From Euphorbia lathyris (taxonomy: Eukaryota > Streptophyta > Magnoliopsida > Malpighiales > Euphorbiaceae), in assembly GCF_963576675.1 (NCBI RefSeq), contig NC_088919.1:50304501-50368500 (forward strand): a stretch of 64,000 bases of DNA, written 5' to 3'. Below, piece after piece: positions 21,188 to 32,034 of the stretch (position 1 is the stretch's first letter; every line of letters starts with the position of its first letter). The notes beneath the pieces were generated by a model. That model saw only the letters and a program-made list of their open reading frames with translations, made no database searches and had not been told where the DNA came from. The translations under genes and the position numbers were made by a program.

Positions 21188-22537
21188 ACTTCTTTGATCG
21201 GCTTTAATAACCCAAGCTCCCTATCACTAAACAATAACGGTCGGGTTAAGATCAAACCCAATCAAAATCCTCAGCCTTTGCAAAATCCAATGATAGCTCC
21301 CTTCAGTCTCGTCTTTAACTATAGCATACGCTATCTTGAAGTTGTTATTGCATGGTGTCATCCCCACAATCTCAACAAACGACATTTTGTACTTGTTTGT
21401 TTTATACATTGAATCAATGCCGATGTACCAGTGGTAAGTCCTGAACATATCAACTGAATCTGGATGTGCCATAAACACATGCGTTATCACACCGGAATCA
21501 GCCTGTGTGTAATTGACATATTTGTTCTCCACAGCAATATGGTAGAATTGACTAGCCAAGTCTCTACCTTCAAACCCGTCCTTCCTCATTTTGTCCCTGT
21601 AATTATATATGTGTTTAATTATTGGGTTGTCTTCTGGATGTTTTTCTTTAACTGCTGCTAAAATAGCACAGGGCTTTGCTTGAGCTGAAGTCATATCACG
21701 CACAATTTTTTTAGATGCGATACTGAGTCCGCTCATCTGCCGACTTCCCTCTGGATACACACGCATTGTATGGTTATGCATTCCAGTTAACCCGGCCTTA
21801 GCCTATATCCCCCATCCAAAAAGGTTTGCATGTTGATAGGCTTTAATCTAAAATTTACAGCGCCACGCTTTAGTTTTACTTTTTCTTATTGCAGGATCTT
21901 CATAAATTCTCACAACACCTCTATAGCGTTCACTCCGTGAACATCTCAACAGCCTCTATTTTCTTCCATGTTTGTGCGAAGATATTACAATCTCAAACCC
22001 ATTCTGAATAGCTATCTTTTTTGCCCAATCAATAGCATCCTGACACGAAGGGAAAACGGTATCCGTTATGAAACGCGAACTATAATCAATGTTATCGGGT
22101 TTCCAATCTTCTAACGGTACCTGAATATACAAAAAATGCATAATAGATTATCATAATTTACATTAAAATTAAAAAAAAATAGTTCGGGGCAATTTCTGCC
22201 CTTTTTTGCCTGAACGGGTAGCTTGCCCGTTTCACCATTGGTGAGAACGGGCAAAGCGTACTGTCGTTCCGTTGGTAGAACGGGTGGCTCGTACCACCCG
22301 TTCCATCGGTGGAACGGGCGACATGTACCACCCGTTCCATCGGTGGAACGGGTGGCGCATGCTTCCCGTCCCTAGGTCGAACAGGTAGTTCATCCATTCG
22401 ACCGACGGAACGGGAGTACGCGCTACCCGTTCAGGCAAAAATCAACAAAAAAATTAAAAATTAAACAGACACGTATTTAAGAATCGTAATATTACCTCGT
22501 GTTCGAAATCATTATCTTCGGGAATGCTTGGGTCCAT
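21188..22537 (-). pseudogene. MULE/FAR1-like transposase gene, truncated and decayed
   Basis: Minus-strand gene. Exon 1 (22537-22496) starts ATG and encodes MDPSIPEDNDFEHE, followed by a GT donor. A 375-bp intron ends in an AG acceptor. Exon 2 starts at 22120 (VPLEDWKPDNIDYSS) with the FAR1/MULE N-terminal zinc-binding-like region (FPSCQDAIDWAKK). It continues into a MULE-type region from 21781 with HWYIGIDSMYKTNKYKM, the segment around the first catalytic Asp, and CNNNFKIAYAIVKDETEGSY. In-frame stops at 21956-21958 and near 21849 and 21805, plus a one-base frameshift near 21230, kill it. The C-terminal half is missing, removed at the junction with LTR-D. A domesticated FAR1-family gene is the alternative, but the breaks and absent half argue for a dead transposon gene. 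Confidence 0.78.
22203..22441. repeat. GC-rich fold-back minisatellite inside the MULE intron
   Basis: Terminal inverted repeats TTTTGCCTGAACGGGTAGC (22204-22222) and its complement (22422-22440) enclose about five or six degenerate 34-37-bp units. Each unit is itself palindromic (CCCGTTCC...GGAACGGG). The block is strikingly GC-rich against the AT-rich surroundings. It is either a small unclassified fold-back element or an expanded satellite. Confidence 0.7.
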
Positions 22538-22854
22538 TTTTGTAAAATCCGGGATTTGTGCTCGGGAGAGAAAGGGAGAGAGAGCTTTTAAGCTTTTGGA
22601 TGAAATAAAATGAGAAGGGCAATATGGTCAAGAGGAAGCGGTGGACCGGAATTTGGGTGCGATGAATTGCAATACCCTTTTTTTTACCTGAATTTCATTG
22701 TGTTTTGAATTAAAACTTTTAAAAAAATTAAAATTTAGATCCAAAAACTTTTTAAAATATATTTAAATCTAATTAAAAATCATTGGCGGTGGTTGTATGA
22801 ACTTCAATTCAATTAGGTTTTGAACTAAAACTTTTACAAAAATTAAAATTCAGA
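22538..22854. other. Upstream of MULE gene, no other feature
   Basis: Purine-rich tract (gagagaaagggagagagagc, 22565-22585) that would be the 5' UTR of the transposase gene, then AT-rich DNA with a repeated 'aaaattaaaattyagatccaaaaact' at about 22725 and 22840. Confidence 0.4.
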
Positions 22855-23640
22855 TCCAAAAACTTCAAATCATTTATGGGAGCTAACGAAACACATTATA
22901 AATTTAGGGAGCCAATCAATCTTTTAAGACACGTTCAGAAGCTCTTAATATATTAAACCTGAAGTTGTTTTCTAACAATTATAAAATAATTAATTGATTT
23001 ATATATGAAAATTTAACTCAATTAAATTAAATTTTAATAGGTTAGAATGCAATAAAATTTTAAAACTCAAAAATTTGGACAGTTTATAATCCAATAAATT
23101 TTGGAAGGCATTTTTTCTTAAAAAATTTAAGAGGTATATTTGACAAAATACCACGTAAGATTAAATTTAATCAGTTACAATGCAATAAAATTTGACTTGA
23201 AAATTCAATGAAATAAAATTTAATCGGTTATAATGCAAATAAATTTGAAACTGAAAATTCAATGAAATTAAACTGTTATGGTTGGAAAATATTTTTTTTT
23301 CAAAAAGCAGGGATACATTGCTTTTGTAGAAAACTACTTTTCAGCTATAAAAGGAAAACAATATCTAACCAAACACATAAAACTTTCTCTTTTAAAGTGA
23401 AAAGGCAAACAGAAAAGGAAAAGTAGGTTATCAAATATTCCTTATATTTCAAAGTTAATTTTGTTATATTGGTTGAATTTTCAGTCATTATAGACTATTT
23501 TATATTAAATCTTTAGGCCAGCTGTCTCACCCATTTGAAGGGTCTAACAATCAACGAACGAGAATTAGTCTAGATGTGGACACATTTCAAAGGTGTCGCC
23601 ATGGTAATGGAGGACCTCCAAGATTCCCTCACGGTTTGAC
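22855..23640 (+). repeat. Dispersed repeat, copy 1
   Basis: Matches, in inverted orientation, 61740-62370. Shared landmarks are 'agggagccaatcaatc', 'aataggttagaatg', 'aatttggacagtt' and 'atggaggacctccaag'. Identity by eye is moderate, so this is an old family. No coding capacity or obvious termini. Confidence 0.65.
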
Positions 23641-23800
23641 AAACTATTTTATATAAATAATGAGTTTCATTATCTTTATTTTATTTTATATGTGCATTAT
23701 GTTATTATTTAATTAGTAATTAAATATATATATATATATATATATGAATAAATAAATAAAAATGTTTAAAAACTTATTAATTTTTTTTCATCGTATTAAA

Positions 23801-23960
23801 GCTATGTAGGTTTTTGAAAGTTTGAACGTACTTTCGGACTATGCAACATAGCAATGGCGTTTGAAACTCAACCAAAACTCACTTGCTTTGGTTGAGTTTC
23901 AAACTTCATCGCTATATTGCATAGTCCGGAAGTACGTTGTGACTTTCGAAAACCTAGCTT
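23801..23960. repeat. Long imperfect hairpin, 72-bp arms
   Basis: The left arm 23803-23874 (from 'tatgtaggtttttgaaag' to 'tttgaaactcaaccaa') pairs with the right arm 23888-23960, leaving a 13-base loop. Pairing is mostly uninterrupted apart from small mismatches. A single arm of the same sequence is present at about 61650-61735. Confidence 0.75.
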
Positions 23961-24819
23961 TCACTTTATATACATAGCTTTAATCTGATGATAGTAATAT
24001 TTTGGCTTTAATCAAATTGAAAAAACATAGTACAACTAAGGGTGAATTACATAAACATCACAAATGATCGTAATATTTTGGCTTTAATCAAATTGATAAC
24101 TTTTATTTGTATTATATCAAATATGTTCATTTTTATTTTAGAAATGTCATACACTAAAAGGTAACCAACATCTTTTAACCTTTTTCAAAATAAATAGTTA
24201 TTGATAACTTCCCTATTAATAACATTCAAAATAAGATTTGACATAACCATAAATTTTTCATGGCATGTAATTTTCCGTGTAATTTCCTCGTGTCAAATAC
24301 ATGAATATCATAATTAAGTACAAAATTACAACTAAGTCATATCAACAAACTTAATTCTTAGTATGTCATTATTATCTATATATTATGATTTTACACCATA
24401 ATTTAAAAATTCTAGACTCCAATTCATAAATCATAAACCCTAGAAAATATATTTTAGACTTCTAATTTATAAATTCTAATCCTTAAAATATATTAAAAGT
24501 AATTATTTGACTAGTTTGATATAATCCAAAATTATGACTTCACATAGTTGTAAATAGTTTTTAAAAGATGAATTTGTGTGTAATTTTCCCAACTAATTAC
24601 AATTGTTTATTTTGTTAGGTCCTGACTTGGTTGAGGGTTGGTTTGTATTATTTGGGCCTAATGTAGTTGGACTGTTTAGCATATTCTTCAAGGCAAAATA
24701 AGAGAAAAGAAATTATTTTCTTAAAAGTTTAAAATAAAAAGTATAAAAATATCTATATCATTACAAACTAAGAGCATTCATTCATGACTTCATAAATGTT
24801 AGTGTAATTTTAGTAGATT
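23961..24819. other. AT-rich intergenic, no gene seen
   Basis: Contains a short direct repeat ('gtaatattttggctttaatcaaattga' at about 23994 and 24069). No open frame of interest and no repeat termini recognised. Confidence 0.5.
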
Positions 24820-25189
24820 TTTTTAATAGAAATTGGGACGAGATAGAGCTTGGGCGGGGCGAGCGTCCGTGACCCAAGAACTGAAAAATCCGAATATATT
24901 AAAAAAAGGAAAAGTTTGAGTTAAACAAGAAGAGGGGAAGGAGGACAAACAAAAAGAAAAAATATAAAAGAGAGAGTTAGGAGAATCTTAGATGACTAAT
25001 ATTACAAATGCCATCATCAATCATCAAGTGATAAAAAGCAGGAGCAGAAAGCCACCAATTAATAGCCGAAGAGAAAACCCCAAACTTTGCAAGAACGTCT
25101 GCAACTCTGTTTCGTTCCCTGAATATGTGAGTAGAGAAAATGGTCATCCTTGAGCAAATTTGAGACAATGCAACCAATTTTGACGAATA
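24820..25189 (-). pseudogene. LINE-type RNase H region, C-terminal part and 3' tail
   Basis: On the minus strand, 25207-24977 is open, with its first codons lying in the adjacent LTR. The protein carries THIFRERNRVADVLAKFG, the C-terminal motif of the RVT_3-type RNase H found at the end of plant LINEs and related genes, and ends HLRFS, typical of LINE C-termini. A tail down to an A-rich end near 24820 follows. The matching N-terminal half lies 23.5 kb away at 48709-49005. The two halves are separated by the Gypsy element and its GAATA target duplication (25185-25189 and 48704-48708). Rejoining in thought needs one extra base near 25155, so the region was already frameshifted or decayed afterwards. 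Confidence 0.75.
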
Positions 25190-26636
25190 TGTCACATCCG
25201 TGTCCAAATTTCTAGAATTTATATCCAGATATTAATATATATTATAATTATGGGGTATGTGATTTTTATTTGGTATTATAGGAAAAATTGGGAGTTAATT
25301 CGATGGGTTTATGTGTAAATTAAAAGTTTAGTGTAATTTTTAAAAGATTGTAGAAACATTGAGGATCAAACTCGATGTTTGTCAAATTTGGGATATAAAT
25401 CCCAAATTCTCCAGATCATCGAGCATCTTCTCTTTCTTTCTTTTCTGTGTCTTTTTCTTTTATCCGTTCTTCGCCGTTCTTCGACCGTTTCTCCACCGTT
25501 TCTTTGATTTACGGAGATTCGACCGTCCAAATCACTTGAAACTTAAACTATAACATCCTTAGGCATAGATCTAAATTCTAACCGAAGAGTTTTTGAGTTT
25601 CGGAAGCGTTTGGAGGGAAAACGTCTTAGACTGATTTAGCGGAGAATTGAACAGATGTATTTTCTTCAATTCATAGCTAAGGTAACTAACTATCAACTAT
25701 ATTTTGAGTTTTATGTATATAGATATATATATGATCAAAGAATTTCCAGAAATTGATATTTTAGGGTTATGCCGGAATTTTGTAAAATTGAGGGTTTTCA
25801 CAATCTTGCTTTTTATTGTGAAATTATAGTTTAAATGAACTATTGACTATGTTTAAATGTGAATTACAGATTTTACTCGTTGGTTGATTAATTTTGGAAA
25901 TTTTATTTGATTAAAGATTGATATTTTGGAGAATTGAACACTTGTGAACTTGATTATGATCAAGTGAAGTATATACATATATACATATATGTTTTTGGTT
26001 TCAATCTATATATATATATATGGAATTAAATGTTTGGTATCCATTGAGAGTAGTCCGGTATGGTGGATTTAATTTTAAAAACCATATTTAGTGAGAAATA
26101 TGGCATGTGTACATAGTCTGAAGACCTATTGGGTATGGCAGAGAAGTGTTGGGCAAGACCATATAGGACAGGCAATGTTAAGAGACGTCTCGTATATGTT
26201 GTGAATTGTGATTTGAATTATAAGCGGATGAACTCAAGAATGGATACAAGATTATATATTTTGGGTTTTTGGTTTAATACATTGATTCTATTATGAACTT
26301 TAGTTTTGAGTATATTTTACAAGGTTTTGATTAAATCCTTTATAAATGTATATATATGTAGTTATGTTAAGTAAAGTTGATTTTTATAACTGATAGTTTC
26401 TTATTGAGATTTTTGTCTCATGTTTTCCAAATGTTTTTAATGTTTTGTTTTAGGCGAAGAAGTGCAAGGTACTGAGAGGGGTACTCGATCATAGGGCGAG
26501 GTTCGGTTACAGCTACGAGGTGCAAGTCGTCTCTAGAGTATTGCATCCATTTTGTTCATGTACATATATGTGGATAGTATAAGGACACTCGTATAACTTG
26601 TTTTTGGTAGTGTCCTTTTGTTTGATATGTATTGTC

Positions 26637-26680
<44 letters not shown>

Positions 26681-27070
26681 GCTGAAGTTGAGAATTTGTG
26701 GAGTAGTGTGATATGGGTTATAAGTAAGTCATAACTTGTCTATATAGGTGATGCTGGAAAATCAGATTCGTACCTGAACCTTGTGATGCATTTTTCGACC
26801 AGATATAGGCCGAATCTATCATGGAGTCCTAAATGAAAGTTCTTTATTTTTATCTTACATTTCCAGGGGTTTTTGAATCGTCTTAATCGGACTCCGTATG
26901 AAAAAGTTATGCTGGAAATGACAAATGTTGATCATTTTAGCTTTAAACCAAAATTTGGTTTTTGCTTTGATTTTTCTTCTTATTTGAGAGATAATGCTAC
27001 TGGTTTATATAATAAGTCAGTGGTAATGTCTCACCGTCTTATCTAATCTTATTTTAGGTCGGGTTTGACA
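25190..27070 (+). repeat. Gypsy 5' LTR
   Basis: 1881 bp, TGTCACATCCGTGTCC...GGTCGGGTTTGACA. Its ends and some internal blocks are shared with the solo LTR at 54090-55719 and, reversed, with the array LTRs. (TA)n tracts near 26010 and 26640-26672. Confidence 0.9.
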
Positions 27071-27073
27071 TTT

Positions 27074-27084
27074 TGGTATCAGAG
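27074..27084 (+). other. Gypsy primer-binding site (tRNA-iMet)
   Basis: TGGTATCAGAG three bases after the LTR end, the same spacing as in the array family. Confidence 0.88.
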
Positions 27085-27220
27085 AAATAGGTTTAATCTA
27101 TATCCATAAGTGGATATATAGGTAATATAATGTGATTCTTTGTATTTCTTGTGTTGCACACATGACATTCATGCATATCATATATCTACATATAATTATA
27201 ATTGTGTCTTTATCATATAG

Positions 27221-28411
27221 ATGCATCCGAGACGACCGCGTGGCCGACCACCTCTAAATAGAGGTAGAGGTAGAGGTAGAGATGAGGAAAGAAGAGAGTT
27301 CGGATGGGGTCTTGAGGGCATAGGGGATAGTGAAGCCTCTGATGCAAGAGTTCCACCCATTAACCAACCTCAAAGACAACAACAACCATTGCCTCCACGT
27401 CGACCTGTTAATCTTCCAGCTGAACAACCTGCACCATATGTGGTTCCACAAGCTGCAATGCCACAAGTAGTACAACTTGAACCCCGAGCTTTAGTTGAAG
27501 CTTTTGTTACCATGATGGAAACACGGGAAGCACATAGAAGGCCCAGTGAGCTGATTGAGGATGCTAAAAATTATGGGGCATTTGATTTCAAAGGTACAAT
27601 TGACTCTGAGGAAGCTGACAATTGGTTAAAGGCTACAGAAAAAGCCTTTAGTACTATCCAGTTACGTGATGAGGATAAAGTCAGGGTTGTGTTTGGTTTA
27701 TTACATGGACCAGCAGATGCATGGTTAACTCGAGTCAGGGGTTTGTATCCTGAAGGTTTGAATTGGGGAGTTTTCAAACGTGAGTTCATGAGAGAATATC
27801 TGACTGAAACATTCCAGAAGGCGAAGAGAAATGAGTTCTTTAATTTGAAACAGGGGACTATGGCTGTGAAAGAGTATGTGGACAAGTTTGATGATTTATA
27901 TCGTTATGCTAGTCAGTGGTTTCCTACTGAGGAAGTGAAATGTGAGAGATTTAAGGATGGATTCAGTGCATTTTATCAGAATGAGTTGAGTTTATACGAG
28001 GGTGTACATTATCGTGGCTGGGTAGAGAAAGCATTACAGAAAGAAAAGTTAAAGGGGAAGTTAGAATCTGAGACTAGTCAGAAGCAGTCAGAGGAGTTTG
28101 GGAGATCAAAGTTTGCTAGAGGAGGACCATCTCAGTTTCGGGGTAGTCAGATACAAAGTCAGGCTTCAAGAGGAGCATTTGTGAATCGTAGTACTTTTCG
28201 AGCACCTGATACTTTTAGCCAAGCTTCACACAGTCCTTCAATTGCTAGTAGTGGTAATGTTTTAAAGTGTAGTCAGTGTGGGCAATTTCATTCAGGTGAA
28301 TGCAGAAAGAGAGCATTATAGTGTTTTTAGTGTGGCGGAAGTGGTCACTTAAGGAGGGATTATCCTTCAGGGAGGACAACTGAACCTCATAGAAGAATTA
28401 TTTGTTATGAG
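27221..28411 (+). pseudogene. gag: Gypsy gag, first segment
   Basis: ATG at 27221. The N-terminus is Arg/Gly- and Pro-rich (RGRPPLNRGRGRGRD), followed by the Ty3-gypsy capsid domain (roughly residues 110-270: WLKATEKAFSTIQL, GPADAWLTRV, VKEYVDKFDDLYRYA) and a Ser/Gln-rich linker. A zinc knuckle CSQCGQFHSGEC is near residue 350. The frame is then stopped by TAG at 28319 and again at 28328, inside a second knuckle (CGGSGHLRRD with Tyr at the last Cys position). A third knuckle begins (CYECG) at the point where the Athila element inserted. The remaining gag is at 40538-40642 and 47308-47425. Confidence 0.85.
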
Positions 28412-28649
28412 TGTGGTGATAGGGGTATTTTACCCCTATCTTTTAGCGTGATTTACGGGTTGATTTTGGATAAAATAAATAAGTTTAATTACAAAAATAA
28501 AGTGTTTTGATAGAATAAAGAAATAAAAATAAATCTCGTACTTTCAGTTAATTTTCCGTGCTTTTGATTAGTTTAGGAAATAAAAACGTCAAGCTAACTC
28601 GGCTCGCAAAGATTTGTATTTCAGGTACGAGCTAGGAGCAAAAATCTAC

Positions 28650-29131
28650 TCAAATATGCGGGGCGTATCATCCTTTACGCAGGGCGTGAAACATGTTGTC
28701 AGCAATAATTGCCTTATCCGCAGGCGCCATGTGGAATTGACTCAGCATACGCTGGGCGTATGCCACCCTACGTGGGGCGTATGACACATGTCGGAAATGA
28801 TTGGCCTAATCCTGAAAGTCAGACTGCACTGTCTCCCTGAGTCAACTCTTCGTACGCGGGGCGTATAACCATACACGCGAGGCGTACCAGGCAATTCCTC
28901 AATGATAATAATTCAGAGACTCTTTTACGCGGGGCGTACTTCAGCTACGCACGGCGTAAAAGCTCCAATTCAAGCAATAAAACTCCAGAGACTCAAACAC
29001 GCGGGGCGTACCTTAGCTACGCAGGGCGTGCTTGAGACAACAAGACATGGAATTGGTCCACATGCAGGAGATTTCTGATGAAATGGGCACTTACGCGGGG
29101 CGTAGACCACCTCACGCGGGGCGTATCATGG
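28650..29131 (+). repeat. CpG-rich ACGCGGGGCGT motif series in Athila U3
   Basis: About a dozen copies of an 11-bp word close to ACGCGGGGCGT, mostly in pairs about 20 bp apart, separated by unrelated sequence. The same series is in the 3' LTR (38937-39411), with several copies decayed by CpG-to-TpG/CpA change. Related words occur inverted at 36975-37225. Confidence 0.75.
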
Positions 29132-29203
29132 GATTTCTGCACCAAATAATGTTGCTCCATACTTGTACTTTGTGAAGTTACAATATTGCCCTTGCTTGAT
29201 GTC

Positions 29204-29211
29204 TATAAATA
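29204..29211 (+). promoter_or_regulatory. Athila LTR TATA box
   Basis: TATAAATA, conserved in the 3' LTR at 39489-39496 and located directly downstream of the motif series. Confidence 0.6.
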
Positions 29212-30253
29212 GGAAGCTCTTGAACTTCATTTGAGACAACCAAGAAATAATTACACACTAGAGAGCAAACTATACTTGTTTTGATTATTGTTATAGTGTA
29301 GATTCAGTTTTTGTAGCTAAACTCTCCACCTCGAGAGCTTGTTCGGTTGTTTCGGCATTCCATCGAAGTTCCATTCCACCATTCGTCACCAAGCTCGAGA
29401 GTTCCACCTCCACGACTTAGGAGACGGCTTTGAGTCCGGTTAGCTAGTTTCAAGGGCGGATTCTCCCCTTTTACGTGCTAATTAGCTTGTACTCTTCCTA
29501 TGTACTAGGCTTGGTTGTATTCCATTTATATACATTTCATATTTATAATTTCATGATTTATAATCTCTATTTCCCTTTACGTGTTAGTGTTTGCTGCTTG
29601 TTTTGATATTGATAATTGATTATTGTGTAGGAGAACGCGATTTCCGACGCCATTCGGGCTATCTTTAGGGAGTTATATAGGTGTTGTCCTACCGGAAGTG
29701 ACAAACCGGAAACCGTAGGAATTGACAAACCACAGAACTTACGGGCCCTAGTTTCTAATTCCCTCGCATTAGACACGCCTTGACTAGGAATCACGTAGTC
29801 TAAGTGCTTCACGGGTCGGTCCTACTACACTTAGTCATCTTTGCAAGAGTAAATTATTATCCGTATACATTTAGAGTCGTTATTTATCGTGGTTATAACT
29901 TATCATAATTCATCCCACTTCATAGGGTTTTAGCTACATAAATCTGTGTCGCCAATAGTTAGGAATAGTGTGTAGTTGTGTCTTACTTTACCCCAAAGTA
30001 ATCATCGCTTAAATAACATACGAAACCGAGTCGTCTAATACTTGTAATTATAAATCCCGTGGATTCGATACCAGGTCTTAACCGGATTATTACTTGATAC
30101 GACGGGGTACACTTGCCCCTAAGTAGTCGTAGCGTCTAGTAGAGTTAAGAGTAATTTACAAAGATCACATCCATAGATATAAAGTCCGCACTCATAAGAT
30201 ATACATTTCGTTGTGAAAAAACTCTACCACTAGGCGCCGCGCTATCAAGTTTT

Positions 30254-30270
30254 TGGCACCGTTGCCGGGG
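30254..30270 (+). other. Athila primer-binding site (tRNA-Asp)
   Basis: TGGCACCGTTGCCGGGG, complementary to the plant tRNA-Asp 3' end (TGGCGCCGTTGCCGGGG) with one G-to-A mismatch, six bases after the LTR. Confidence 0.85.
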
Positions 30271-30406
30271 ATTTATAATCTCCTACAATATTAGACAAAA
30301 ACGTTTCATTGTTAGTTTAAGCATTCTTTTTGTATAAAGTGTTTATATATACCTTGACTAACATTATTCTTTCTTGTTGATAACCTTTTATACTCCTTTT
30401 TACTTT

Positions 30407-32034
30407 ATGCACACCCGATCGAAAAGTGATTCTCTTATTCCTATTCATCTCGAAATTGAACGTACTCTTTGTAGGATTCGAAAAGAGAGAATGGAAAATC
30501 TCAACAATGAAGCTAACCAGCCCGAGTTCAACCAAAGGGTGCCGGAACAGCCCGTGAATAATGACCGTAATGGTGAAGGCAATGACACGCGTTCGATGTT
30601 GGAGATTCTTGCTCCACATCGCCCTCAAATCTGCCACGGAATTGTTGCCCACACCATTCCGGCCGACACATTTGAAATAAAGACTAGCATGATCCAATTA
30701 ATTCAACAACTCGGTCAATTCGGAGGGGAACCCCACGAAAACCCTAACGAACACCTTGATAAATTTCTTATGTGTGCCGAAACTTCACGACAAAATAATG
30801 TTCCGGTTGAGGCCGTCCAACTAAAACTGTTCCCTTTTTCTTTGACAGGGCAGGCACTGGAATGGTTGCACTCGTTAGAGGCGGGATCGATCACATCATG
30901 GAAGGAACTCGAGAAGGAGTTCCTATCTTACTACTTCCCACCCTCTAAAACGGTTAAGTTGAGAAAAGATATCACTTCCTTTCGGCAACTTGGATACGAG
31001 GCCCTCCACTCAGCTTGGGCTAGGTTCCGAAAGTTGCTCTGAAGCTGTCCCCATCACGATATCCCTAAGCATGATAGTAAGCACTTTTTTTATCATGGTT
31101 TAACACCTACTAATCGTGCAACCGTTGATTCTGCCGCAGGTGGGGATTTGTTTCACAAATCGGCAAGCGAGGCGTATGAGCTCATTCACGAATTAGCTAG
31201 GAAAAGCGTCCAATGGCAAGAAGATCGGCTTGCCGGACCCTCGCAGCATCAAACGTTTGCCGTAGAGGACAAGGCTTCCACAGTCTTCATGATCGAAATG
31301 AATAAGAAGCTGGACGCTTTAATGGCGCAAATGAGCCTCCAAAATTCAGCACAAGTCCTAGTGTGCTCTCACTGTGGTGGTGACCACCAAGGTAAGGATT
31401 GTCAAGCCGGAAGCCCTTTGCCGGTGACGCCGAAAGCGTAAGTTATATAGGGGGACAACAAAGGTATAATTCTCATTATAACTCCTATCCTAACACGCAT
31501 GCTTATCACCACCATAACAATAATAATAACAGAAGGAGGCCTCAACACATTCCATCTTATGATAACAAGCGGGATTAGTTGAAGCCCCCATCCGAACTCC
31601 ATGATAAATTTGTGGAACAAGGGTTGGGCCAATTCCCTCATGCACAAGATGCAATGGTAATTGATCTCCTTAAAGAAATATCTTCCCGTCTTACTAACAA
31701 TGAAGCATTTTGCAGGGACTTGGGACAGCAAGTGGCCCAATTAAGTCGCCAACGACAAGGGGGACAACATGGGTCTCCCCCGATTAACACCGAACAAAAC
31801 CCGAGACCAAAAGATTGGGAGACCGCACAAGCAATAACTCTCCATGGTGGTAAGGGTTTGGAACCACCAGTTCCAAAAGTGACTCCACCCGCTCCACACG
31901 TAAGTGATGAACCAGAAGTGGTAAGCAACCCCGGTTCGGATCCAAAACCCGCGACTTTCTTGGATAAAAATAAAAATGTGTGTGATCCAATTGGAGCTTA
32001 CGTACCGAAGCTCCCTTTTTCCACAACGACTTAA
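30407..32034 (+). pseudogene. gag: Athila gag, broken
   Basis: ATG at 30407 (MHTRSKSDSLIP). The capsid domain spans about residues 80-210, with FGGEPHENPNEHLDKFL and the Athila signature before a TGA at 31040, where Athila proteins have Arg (CGA to TGA at a CpG). The frame continues in phase to TAA at 31439, including a knuckle-like CSHCGGDHQGKDC. A further segment follows in another frame, with a stop near 31576. A last block 31579-32034 (LKPPSELHDKFVEQGLG...) leads toward the protease junction. At about 32018-32022 a change in a T-run shifts the frame into the protease reading. At least four lesions. Confidence 0.85.

Larger units (their letters stand above)
28417..30247 (+). repeat. Athila 5' LTR
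   Basis: 1831 bp. The U3 part contains a series of ACGCGGGGCGT-type motifs (28650-29131) upstream of TATAAATA at 29204-29211. Confidence 0.92.

Noticed and set aside
28650..29131. CRISPR-like array of GCGGGGCG repeats
   Set aside because: Repeats are only about 11 bp, degenerate, irregularly spaced, and lie within a plant LTR.
30317..30697. Minus-strand 126-residue frame over the Athila gag start
   Set aside because: Shadow of the gag coding sequence.
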